A stretch of 64,000 nucleotides of DNA, from assembly GCF_047495875.1 (NCBI RefSeq), contig NC_092465.1, forward strand, positions 7,055,160 to 7,119,159. Reading direction: 5' to 3'. The notes beneath the pieces are model-generated. The model ran no database searches and was not told the origin of the DNA. It worked only from the letters and a program-made list of their open reading frames with translations. Both the position numbers and the translations under genes were made by a program. The stretch comes from Pithys albifrons albifrons. Its lineage: Eukaryota > Chordata > Aves > Passeriformes > Thamnophilidae. Below, piece by piece: positions 1-10,285 of the stretch (positions are counted from its first letter, which is position 1; every line of letters starts with the position of its first letter).

Positions 1-1389
1 AGAGACATATGACAATCTACTTTTATGGTAAGTAACAAAAGGTAAGTATTTTCCACTTTTCGTTCATCTCTTAAATGCACTTGCACCATCCATGTGTTCT
101 TGTATCTTTCAGGTTCATGGTCACCAGAGCTTAATAAACAGCTCATTAAAAAAATCACCATTTTTTTAATGGAGTTACTAGTTTCCAGCCCCTCCCAACT
201 CAGCCCAAAGTCCTTAACAACACTGCCCTCGAAAGAACTCACTCGTGTTAACTTATGCACATGTGAATGAACCTCTTTTGACATTAACATCAAACAGGCA
301 CTTTGGAATTTACTCTCCGTTTCATGAGGGAAAAGAAAATACTTTTGGCATTGCTTATATTCATATTAATGCTGATCCAACCAGGAGACTGAGAGCTCTG
401 GGATCACAAAGCAGGGTAGGTTACCTAAAGGTGAAGGTGAAATTTAGGCAAGAGGCAGGAATACTTCATAAACATTTCATATAGTAGGTATGGTAGAATA
501 CACACAAAGAAATCATAAGATTGGGTAAAAAGCAAACACCAATCCCTCACACCACGACAGCCATCTGCATTCCACAAGGTTGCCAGAATGCCAATCCATT
601 TGTAAAACCGGTATTTTATGTCACTTACCTTAACATTTACTTATATTTACTTTTTCACATAATTAATGCTTTAAAATACAGCTGAAAAGGTTTTGAAGGT
701 CAGTATACAGATTTAAGAGACATTTTTTAAAATTAAGACATTTTGGTAGTACTGTTGCACTGACCATTCCCAGGCAGGTATTACTAAACTGCTACAAAAC
801 TTTTTTAAGACTGACATCAGCAAGGTTCTGACAGTTTACAAAATCATGTCCCTGTGCTAGCATAAATATTATTTTCCTGCTGGCCTTTCTATATGCCGCA
901 AATCTGCTAATTTCTCAAGAGGAAGGCAACCTGATCTTAATATAACTTAAATGGGGATTATATCCTTACGTACCACCCATGGACCAGGGCTGCAATGCCC
1001 AACTGCTTTCCCATGTTTTCCTAGACTCAACTCAAACCACGATGCACTTTCACAATTTATCTGCTTGTGGGGAAGCGTGAACTGGGAGACTGCGAGCACA
1101 AAGGATGCTTTGTTTATTTGCACCTCTCCATCTAGTCATTAGAAACCAGCAGAGAAGCAAGTGGCTCCGGCACAGATCTAGCTGTAAAATATTTGAGTAA
1201 ACCCATTTCTGTGCACCTAAGGTTTTAGTTTTTCCCTACGTTCTTCTGTAGCCCTAGGAAAGGCAAGTAAGTGAACTAAGAACAGCCCAGCAAGTCTCCA
1301 GCTCTAACCTCACGGTTCAGCATGAGACGGCTGTGTGTTCTAGGACAGTTTTTAGGCTAACACTGGGAAACCCCACTGTAAGTGTAACA
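1..1389. other. 5' flanking DNA of TMEM163, no gene seen
   Basis: AT-rich sequence upstream of the CpG island. The open frames here (for example 245-484 and 951-1142) are short, have no recognisable motif and lack credible splice context. I see no RNA gene and no clear transposon. In mammals the neighbouring gene on this side is ACMSD in divergent orientation (general knowledge), but none of it is recognisable here. Any regulatory role for this stretch would be inference from position only. Confidence 0.6.
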
Positions 1390-1809
1390 GCGCTTCAGTG
1401 CTGGGGGCTCTGAGAGGTGCCAATGTGGGGCGATTCCGCTCCGATCCCGAAAAACGGCTACGGCGGAGGGAGAATAAGCAGATCCCCAGTAAAGAGGAGC
1501 TGGGTTTTCACCTGCGAGGGGAGGCGAGTCGGATGGGGGCCTCGCTCCGCAGGGCCAGCGCCTGCAGCCCTCGAGAGCGGCGGGAGGCGCCGGGTTTGGA
1601 CAGTGCCTGGACAGCTCTTCCCCCTAAGGCTGGGCAGCGGGAGGAGGAGAAGGAGGCAGAGCCCGCCATGGCAAGGGTAGGCTGACAACCCTGCCGCTTC
1701 TAGAGCCGCTCCCGCCGCCGGAGGAGCTCCCTGGGGCGGGGAGGGGACGGGCAGCGCCGGGAGGCGGCACCGCTCCCCCTGCCCCTCTCCGCCGCCGGCG
1801 CGGGCAGTG

Positions 1810-1880
1810 ATGAGGCGGCCGCGGGCAGCGGAGCAGCCGGAGTTTGTTTGCTGCCTGCCCTCGTCTCCCTGATGCTCTGA
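1810..1880 (+). promoter_or_regulatory. Two short upstream ORFs in the probable 5' leader
   Basis: An ATG at 1810 opens a 20-codon frame ending at TGA 1870-1872. The last base of that stop is the first base of another ATG (1872-1874), which opens a two-codon ORF ending at TGA 1878-1880. A third upstream ATG at 1922 is out of frame with the main start and runs past it. These are upstream ORFs only if transcription starts upstream of them, which the sequence alone does not show. Confidence 0.4.
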
Positions 1881-1985
1881 GCCGGAGTCTCCTCCTCTAC
1901 CCGGGCTCGCACCCGGGCTGGATGCTCCGCTCGCTCCTCGCTTCGCTGCCACCACCGCCGGCCGCTTCCCGCCGCCCCGCAAGAA

Positions 1986-2145
1986 ATGGAGCCGTCCGCT
2001 GCCCCCCTGGACACCACCCCGGACCCCGCCATCGTGCAGCCCCCCGGGGCCAGCCCGCCCGTGCCCCCTCGGGAGCAGCAACAGCAGCAGGAGCAGCTGC
2101 GGATCGGGGACAGCGGGCAGTTCAGCGAGGGGCTGGAGGACAGAG
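1986..2145 (+). CDS. TMEM163: TMEM163 coding exon 1: cytosolic N-terminus
   Basis: First coding exon of transmembrane protein 163 (SV31), a zinc-binding and zinc-efflux protein of synaptic vesicles, endolysosomes and plasma membrane. The ATG at 1986 has a strong Kozak context (G at -3, G at +4). It starts 53 codons plus one base: a Pro/Ala/Ser-rich low-complexity stretch, a five-residue glutamine run (residues 31-35), then RIGDSGQFSEGLEDR. That last segment closely matches the conserved end of the mammalian N-terminus as I know it. The proline-rich part is about 14 residues shorter than in human, as expected for this variable region. The exon ends at 2145 before a GTGAGC donor, leaving phase 1. 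Open frame continuing past 2146 is intron readthrough. Confidence 0.93.
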
Positions 2146-5100
2146 GTGAGCGCCCTTCCGTCCATCCTCCGCCTTCCTGCGCGCTGCTGTCACCTCCCCT
2201 CCGTCCCGAGGCTCCTTATGCCCATCCGCGTAGCTCTCCGACACCCTGCCTGCATCACCCTCCCGCCTCGCTGTCCCGGACCCGCACTCTCTTTCCGCCA
2301 CAGCAGCCCTGGCCGCCCCCTCCCCTTCAGCCCTGGCATCCCCACACGGGCTCTTGCCCCCCGAACTGCCCCCTCCAACCCCTCTCGCCCCTGGCCGCCC
2401 ACGGCTCTGGAACGCACTTAACACCCCCGCGCCGCCCTCGGAGCTTTTCCTCGTTTTAGCTCCCATGCGAGTGCTCGGCGACAGCTTTGAAGTATTTTTA
2501 TCAACTCTATTCGTGGCTGTTCCCACCTCGCCCGAAAACTTGCCTGCCTGGCAGTGGAGCGGGTGCCGACGGCACATGGCTCCTCAGGCACTGCTCGGGG
2601 AGGGGTGCGGGTGGCTCCCGATGCTCCCGGTTCTCCTGGGAGGGCCAGAAAGGGCCAGGCAGGGCCGGAGGTTTCGGCGGGGGAGGCCGCTGAGGTTTCC
2701 TGCCCGTCGGGGTGGTCGCAGCCGCCCCCCGAGCGGGAACACATCGGGGCGTTTCTGGGGGTGTCCACCCCAGCCAGGCTGAGGGTTGAAGTCGGGGCAT
2801 TTGTCTCATGCCTTGTCTCCCTTCCCCCAGCATACATTGCACTTCCACAGAACTAATTTTTTATTTTTTACCGAAATACCTGGCCAGGGATGGAAAGCTG
2901 CCTGCTTGCAAACCGTGTTACGCGTTAGTGCCGTACACACCTATCTCGGACATCTGTTGGGGTGTGTGAGGCACTCAGGTACCTGCCGCCCACAAAGGCA
3001 GCTGCCATTTTAACCCTCCCCATTGCCCTGTCCTCCACAACGCCTCCAGGCTCCTCTTCCACACCATTTCTCTCCATTTTTTATTTCTCGTATAGGCTTC
3101 CCTAAGCCTCTCTGTTGACTTTTCCTCATTTTTCATTTTGCTTTCAGCATCCCAGAGTCCCTTCTGTGTTCTCGGTCTTCACCCATAACCCCTCTGCACA
3201 TTACCCCCTCTATGTCCTGTTCTTCCCCCAGCTTTCCAAATGCCTGTACCTGCTCAGAAATCCCAGACATGAAGAAGAGAAGTGAGGGGGAAGAGCAATC
3301 ACCACTTGGGTGACAGGTTTCAGTCCTTCCGGGGCTGGGGAGAGCCCTTATTCAGGGGGTCTCCTCACTGTCACTGTCAATGGCAGAGGACAGACTTTGT
3401 GCCTGAGGGCAATTTGAGGCTTCGGTTCCTGTTTTAAATAATGGGAGTGAGGAATTTTGATTATGGTTCAACCATGAAAGTTTGATTACAGAAATTTTTA
3501 ATTCGTGCCCGGTATGACAGAGATAAAGGTGAAATCTGTCCCTTTTGGTATTAAGAGTAATTCCATAAAAAGACAGAGTGTCTGTTGTACCTAACCTGTC
3601 TCTTTCTGTGAGGGAGATGAGACTAAAGCTGCTGATTTTATTTCCATCTTTGCCTCCATGCTCTTTCTATGGCCCTTGCAGTAGATTTCTTTTAGCCTTT
3701 CCTGTAGTCACTAATTCCATGTACCAGGATAATTCCCAGTCATTGTAGAGGAAAATCTGGTATGCTTTTTGCACGTTGTCCCTGTTGAAATTGTTAGCAG
3801 TCTGTCCTTTTAGATTGTACTTTTTCTTACGATCCTTTCCAATGAATCATAGCAGATCCGGTTATAGAGATGATGCTTCCATGTTTGCTAAAAATAAAGA
3901 CTTACCCTAAATTTTGGAACGAGATATTTGTTCTTCCAGAGCCAGATCCAAAATCAATGATAATTCTGTGGATTGTGTCCCTAAATTAACATTCTTAGAT
4001 GAACATATTTTTTTTATTAGCCTTATCTCTTCCACAAATTTTAGCTTGACATTTTAAAATGATCCCTTAGCCAAATAGAAAAGTACTTCTGGTAAGTCAG
4101 CATATGGTAAAGAATATCCTAGAATCACTTCACAAATATGCCAAGCTTGTGTTCTGCAACTGTTAGGCAGGTTTTTTCTCCTTTGATTTTTTTTTTTATG
4201 GGAAGAAAATCTGTTAATATATGAAGGTGCTGAAAGGTAAAGTAAAAATCCAGTGTATTTAACCAGTTCATCATCTTTTCCATGCCTTAAGGATATCCAC
4301 ATCTTAAATAAATTATGGGTAATAAAATTACTCAGTGTGTTAATTTTAGGGTGGAGGAATTTATTGTAGATGCTAGCTTTTTATTTTTGTAGCAATGCAG
4401 GTCATACTGAGAGATCATCTTTCAGCCTTCTGTAGATGCTTAAAATTTGCTTTCTTATGATCAGTGGAAAAATATGGAGGTTTACCTTGTGAATTGTGTT
4501 GTTGTGTGTAAATTAATGAGTTGTTGTTGCTTCTAAATAATTAACACGCTGTGGGCTTGGTAGTCATGTGAATGAGTTTGTATTTTTCTGTGCCAGCCTT
4601 AGGACACTCGTAAGAATTATAAGATCTTCCTCAGGGATGAAAATTTTAAATAGAGAGAATTTAATTTGAATTATTTTAGAGAGGAAGGGATAACATTCCT
4701 GACAGCCAGAATATGCCAGCCATTTTGAGAGACAGAGGGAAACACACACACACACACACAGAGCAGAAGTGGTTTGGTTTTATAAAGATCACAGTCTCTG
4801 TCATATTGGACACGTGCTTGACATGTGAATAGTAATCAGCAGTGCTACACTAGCTGTGAGGCTTATTATTCACTCTTCAACTTAATTAGAATATTGTTTG
4901 ATTTTTAAATATCAACCATATGTGTTGGACTTCCCAGGTAATAGTGAGCTGTAGCCATGAATTATAAGATGTCTTTAAAGAAAGAAACAGATGAGGCTTT
5001 CTGTCATTCTGATCTGTGTTTATTTGAGGCTTGAAATATTGAGAATCAAAAATGGCTAAGAAAACGCACTTTGCTTTCCATTCCAACAAATTTCAGGCCA

Positions 5101-7128
5101 TTATTTAAAATCCATGGTTTGGGGAGGGGTGAAGACACAAAATGTGAGAAGATGTGTTTTCTCTATGGCTATGTTAGCAGAAATCTCTCCTGCATCTCAA
5201 GATGTGTTGTTAAATTACCTCATATCAGACAGCAATTAAACTGTGCATCGTTATAAATAGTAGCAGAAGATAGGCCAAACATTGGGGGAAAAAAATGTCT
5301 TCACACATATGAAAGCGGGCATGTGAGAAATAGCTGTGCAGTGGTACCACTAATAGACTCCAACCTCTTAGGCTTCTCATCTGGCAGTTTTCATGTATTG
5401 AACAGGCAAAGAATGCACATAATAAGAAACAGACATAATTTCAATATAGGGCCTGGTATGTACAAGTTTGCAGGTTCTCTTCCATTCATAAAGAGGGGAG
5501 TGTGTAGCACAAAAGTGTGATGGTATTTTAAATTTTCTAAAAACACAGTGCCAGCATGAAATTCTCAGTGTGGTTTTTTGAACTACCCTAGAGAAACACT
5601 CTCTGCTTTATTGTAATTCAGGTGTAAAAAGCATGAAGAATTTTTCCAAGACAGCGTGAATCCCACCAATTATGCTGGGATTAGAACCAGCAATTTTAAC
5701 AGACTTCAAGTGGCAGAATAAAATCTGATGGCTCAAATTGTTCCCACCCATGGACGTGTGCCCCTCTGCTGACACATTGCTGCCCCCGAGGCAGAGATGT
5801 CTGATTCAGTTCTGAAGTGATTCCAAAACCATGGCACTTTCCAGCCAGTATATTAAAGTCAGTTGAAATTAATCTCTGTTAAGGTTAATAAACTTGGTTA
5901 AACACGGTGTGGATTCAGAAGTACCCTGAGAACCAGATCAGGTGTCCCTGCCTTGAAAGGGGCAACAGCCATCAGAGAGAAAACTGGGGAAGGTGAGGAC
6001 AGTGACAGCTTCAACTATTATGTTTTGATCTGCTGCTGAGTTTGCCAGAGCCCTTGTTCTCAACCCTTAGACCAGCTACAGAAAGCTGTGCTATTAAACC
6101 AGTGTCCCAGTTCAGTGCATTCAGTGCAGGCAAATCTCTCTGAAAAGTGCTCATCATCTGAGAGGAGCCACCCACATCTCCTGGAGTAATTCATTAAGAA
6201 ATTTAAAGCCATCAGATGTTCTCTCCAGTTAAGCAGATTTGAGCTGGAACTTGCTGGTGAAAAAGAATGTTTGTTTCAAATTAGATGAATATATTAAGCA
6301 TAAAAGAATGAGAATGGGATATATGTAAGTCTGAATGCCTGTTAGAAGTGGCTTAAGATTCAGACTGATAGAACAAAAGCCAATGAATATTGTTAATTTT
6401 TTTTTAATGTGCACTATCTGTGATTTAAGATCAATGGACAAAAGATTTCTGCAAATTTAAATAATGAAAAAAGAGATGAAATGTTTGCATTCCTTTGTGA
6501 TCAACAGACTTCTGCACTGAGTGCAGTAAGGACAGAATTGGTTCTTCATTTAGTTATTGATGGGAAAGTGTTCTTACCTCAAATGAAGGACAATACACTT
6601 GAAGGTGTTTTTTTCAGCTGAGGTAGCTTTGATTCCAAGGCATGGCTGCTTTTCCTTTGGAGCTCAGTATGTGCAGCATATCCCTGTGCATCGGGAGGTT
6701 ATTCCACAGAGACTGGTGAGCACGAGTCTTTCCCCTGTGTTAATTATATTCAGGATCCTGGAGTTCTGAAACAAGTTTTGATCTGAACCAGTGGAGGACT
6801 GAGCTATTTCTTGTGTAGATGTACAGGTGGAAAACGTAAGAGGTGTGAATTTCCATAATTGCCCTACAATTGCAGTGCCTTTTTTTAGTGATTGATGTGT
6901 GGGACTTCCTGTGTGTAATCAAAACAACTTGTGTGTGTGCTCCTCTTGCTTACTCACAAGTTTCTGGTGGTCTCATGCACTTAATAATAATGTGAGCAGG
7001 ATTTGATTCTGTATTGCTTCTATATGTAATATAGAATGTAAATATATGATTTAGGGTTGAACTAACACAGCTGCATTTTTAAAAGGAGCAATGTATTGTT
7101 CATACCCTCTTTGCTTATTGCTTATCAG
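2146..7128 (+). other. TMEM163: TMEM163 intron 1
   Basis: Begins with GTGAGC at 2146 and ends with a pyrimidine-biased tract and CAG at 7126-7128. The first 600 bp are the downstream shoulder of the CpG island; the rest is AT-rich. A (CA)n run lies at 4742-4760. I recognise no coding exon, RNA gene or clear transposon inside. The many open frames in the GC-rich part reflect base composition. Confidence 0.85.
4742..4760. repeat. (CA)n microsatellite
   Basis: A pure AC/CA dinucleotide run of about 19 bp, read directly from the sequence, inside TMEM163 intron 1. Confidence 0.9.
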
Positions 7129-7248
7129 GTTTACTAGAAAGCAGTACAAGGCTAAAACCTCATGAAGCTCAAAGCTACAGAAAGAAGGCATTGTGGGTTT
7201 CCTGGGTCTCCATTATTGTCACACTGGCTCTTGCAGTGGCTGCTTTCA
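7129..7248 (+). CDS. TMEM163: TMEM163 coding exon 2: sorting motif and TM1
   Basis: 120-nt exon between a CAG acceptor (7126-7128) and a GTGAGT donor (from 7249), phase 1 at both ends. With the last base of exon 1 it encodes G54 to F93 plus the first base of T94. The order is GLLESSTRLKPHEAQSYRKK, which is basic and cytosolic, then a hydrophobic stretch (about residues 74-98, continuing into exon 3) that is the first transmembrane helix. The peptide is nearly identical to the mammalian protein. Leu62 aligns, by a 14-residue offset, with human Leu76, a residue reported changed in a TMEM163-linked hypomyelinating leukodystrophy (from memory). Exon 1 ends in E51-D52-R53, so splicing creates an ExxxLL acidic dileucine pattern at the junction. 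Confidence 0.96.
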
Positions 7249-9918
7249 GTGAGTATTGGGAATATTTTAAATCTTCACACCTCTTCCTTTTTGTTTTTAT
7301 TTTGGTCTCAGAATTTCTCTCTTTGTGGAATCTTTCTCATGTTTTTTTTTCTTTGCAACTGCTAAAGAGGTTTCTCTCTAGACTGCCTGTGTCTGCATGG
7401 TGCTTATAAATTAGTAAAACTGTTGGCTTTTTTCTGCAGAGTGCAGGGTTGTTGAAGGTCAGAGAAAGAAACGGGAGGCATTGCTTCCTGCTAGCATTTG
7501 TGCATGTGGAACTGTTCATTTGAGAGAATAGTGAAAAAATCATTATGCAGTGGGTTGCTTTTAACCAAAGGGGTCAAACATGACAAGTCTTACTCCACTT
7601 GGGATTTGTAGTGGGAATGCTATAATAAAGAACAGTGAATTGTAAGGAAGAAATGCATAATTTATCTGTATTACACTGACAGATACCCTAAGACGACACT
7701 AATCTGGAGGAGAAATTCCAATTTCTTTTTAGACCAGCATTTTTCTCTATGTTTCAAGGCATTTTTTTGTGTGCCTTTATACAAAGAATTTGAGTAGAAA
7801 AAAATGCCAAACAAAAGCCAAAACACTTTTATGTGGAAAATGAAATATTTTATTTCAAAACAGGAAAAAGTGCAACATTGTGTAAATACATATTTTAGTT
7901 CAATGCAAATTTGTAAAATACAAGCTTTCTATCTTGGTCAACTAAGCAGCACATTAAAGGCAAAAGGAAACATGGAGTCTGGAACAAAATCTTTGCAGTG
8001 GCACGTTCTCTTTTTGAAAGAAGCAAAAACCAGAAGTGACTGAATTTATGTGTTTATGTAAAGAAAAGGAAAGCTCTGTCTAAGAGACATCAAAGAAGTC
8101 TCAAAACATCAATCTGAAGCTTGATAAAGAGAGACTTGCATTATTTTTCCTTTTTTTTTGGAGTCACAGCAGCATGTCCTTTATTATTCTAATCTGCATT
8201 GTATGACCTGCTGCTGGAAGTTGGTGTCAGCTCCCAGGAGAGGTTATTAAAATCTGACCAAATGGTCTCTGAAAACTCAACATGTATTACTCAAAGCAAT
8301 TTATATGGAAACACAGGTACAAAAACTTGCTTAAAAATAAGAGAAAAGAGAAGGAACACTTAAAAGCAGAATCTGACACTGTAAAGAATTTGTTAACAAG
8401 AGAGCTAAACAAGTTTCCATTATTTTCTGTTTCATAGAAGCACAGTAGTCTGTCTTTGCTACTGAAGCAACATACAAAGTAAATGCTGTGTTACAAAATA
8501 ACTTTGTTTCCTATTAATACTGTAGTTTTAGGGTTATTGTGAAATGGCTTAATTTAATTTTACATTTTTTATGTGTTAGGGTTGCAAGACATAAGTGTAA
8601 TATAGATAACTAAAGTACTCTGTTTCTTTTAAAAGGATCTTTTGAAGCATTTTGTAAGATTAGTTACACTATCTGAAAGCTATTATTTCCCTTTTCTTTC
8701 CACCTCTAACCCCCTTTTTTATCACTCTGGTAATGTTTAGAGAACAAGCAGAACAAAACAGCGAAGAGTGTAGTCCCTGCCTGGATATACTGTGGTTTCA
8801 TACTGAGCTAAATGGCATATTGAACTACTGAAATCAGCTGTTAGTAGTAGACTAATTATATGTTTTCCGAATGCATCTTTCCTCATGGTTTGCAGAAGCT
8901 AAAATTATGAAGAATAGAAGAGGAATCAGCACACATATTAAATCTCTATGGAATCTCCTAATTGGTAATTGACAGTTAACTCACATGCCATAAAAGCATT
9001 GCCAGGGATTTTCATGTGTGTAATGTTAAAAAATTTTATCTCTGAGGAAAATACAGTGACTCTTTCAGGATCAGTTGCTCTCCCATTCAAAGTCAGAAGT
9101 TCTGCTCAGTGTGTCGTCTCACACTGGCTGCTCTCTCCCTCTTCTGCTGTCCCTCAGCAGGTTCCTCTGGCCAGTCCATGGGCTGGGAGAGATGCCAGGT
9201 GACCAGAGTTTGCTGCCTGTTTGATATAAATGACTAGTTGTCACTTTGGGATGTCTGATACTGACAATTCTTTGCAAACACCTGCTATTTAAAGCATCCT
9301 GTTTTACCCCTTGCCTGTAATGGTGAAGTGTTGGCAGTACAGCCCTGATGTTCCATTTCAGTGAAAAATGAGGACCTTTGCTGATTGTGGGGCTACATGG
9401 ACTGTATTCTCACTACTCTTTCTGACTCCCCTATAAATTCTTCCTCTAAACTGCTGTTTTATCCTCTTATAGGTTTCAAAACTCTGTCTTGCAAGTGTAT
9501 CTCGTGGTGCTCTTTTGCAGCACATGGTATGGTAAATAACCTAGGTCAGGGAACTGATGTGATTTGATAACTGTAGTTGAAGACGTGGAGGATATGAAAG
9601 GTAAGAAAAACACCAGGGAGGAGTGATGCCCATGTGGAGAGTGGGGAAGTGGTTTCAGGGGCCTGCTTTTCCAACCAAGTGTTTGTAACTAAACTTCCAT
9701 TCCTTTCTTGTGTTTTTTTTCTCCATCATTAGAGTACGTTGGAATAGTTGATCTTGGCTGGTTTGAGATGTTTTCTTTTGGTTGGATTATGAAGCTGCGC
9801 CAGATGAACTCTGATATTTCACTTGGTAATTTTGAAAGAGATTGATGTGTCTTATATTGATCTGAATACATAAAGTAGTTTCCTTGTTAGGTAATGATCT
9901 GTGGCAAGTAAGGCCTGA
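7249..9918 (+). other. TMEM163: TMEM163 intron 2, first part
   Basis: AT-rich intronic DNA from the GTGAGT donor at 7249 to the first CR1 element. There are no recognisable exons, RNA genes or transposons. The short open frames (for example 7804-8043) show no known motif and lie in AT-rich, non-coding-looking sequence. Confidence 0.75.
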
Positions 9919-10285
9919 GATCATGGAATCATAGAATGTTAAGGTTGCAAATGACCTCCAAGATGCAGTCCAACATTAACCCAGCCACAGTCCTCACTAA
10001 ACCATGTCTTTAATGGCCACATTCACACCTTTTTTGGACACTTCCAGAGATGATGATTCCACTACTTCCCTGGGCAGCCTGTTCCCCTCCCTGTCCACCC
10101 TTTCAGTGAAGAAATTTTTCCTAATACCCAATCTAAATCTCCTCTGCAGCAACTTGTGGCCTTTTCCACTGGTTGTGTTGCTTCTTACCTGTGAGAGCAG
10201 AGTGACTCCTACCTCACTACAGCCTCTTTCCAGATGGTTGTAGAGAGTGGTAGTGTCCCCATTGCTCTGAACTCCGTGTTAGACT
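9919..10285 (-). mobile_element. CR1 LINE 3'-end fragment, antisense
   Basis: The + strand starts with GGAATCATAGAATG, the reverse complement of the ATTCTATGATT-type tail that ends avian CR1 elements. It then follows the typical reverse-complemented CR1 3' region: a stretch about losing precision in 'ccaac', 'cttccagagatg', 'ctgggcagcctgttcc', 'tgaagaaatttttcctaat', and a final part resembling 'ttgtagagag'. The element is therefore inserted antisense to TMEM163 and 5' truncated, which is normal for CR1. It contains no intact ORF. Identification is by recognition of the consensus, and the subfamily is not determined. Confidence 0.87.

Larger units (their letters stand above)
1390..2780 (+). 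promoter_or_regulatory. TMEM163: CpG-island promoter region of TMEM163
   Basis: The sequence changes sharply from AT-rich flank to very GC-rich, CpG-dense DNA between about 1.39 and 2.78 kb, then returns to AT-rich intron. The TMEM163 start codon lies inside it. A consensus GC box (GGGGCGGGG, an Sp1/KLF-type site) sits at 1733-1741, about 250 bp before the start codon, and I see no convincing TATA box. This is the usual look of a broad, TATA-less CpG-island promoter. The exact transcription start cannot be read from sequence. The boundaries are visual estimates, not computed observed/expected CpG values. Confidence 0.85.

Noticed and set aside
1458..2165. Minus-strand open frame of 235 codons over the TMEM163 promoter and exon 1
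   Set aside because: It lies in the CpG island, where stop codons are rare by composition. The product is a low-complexity Gly/Ala/Arg/Leu-rich string and the opposite strand holds the true exon.
2146..2459. Extension of the exon 1 frame to a 157-codon protein
   Set aside because: The frame continues past a consensus GTGAGC donor. The spliced product matches TMEM163 while the extension is proline-rich readthrough.
10004..10243. Plus-strand 79-codon frame
   Set aside because: It is the antisense translation of a CR1 3' region, not a gene.
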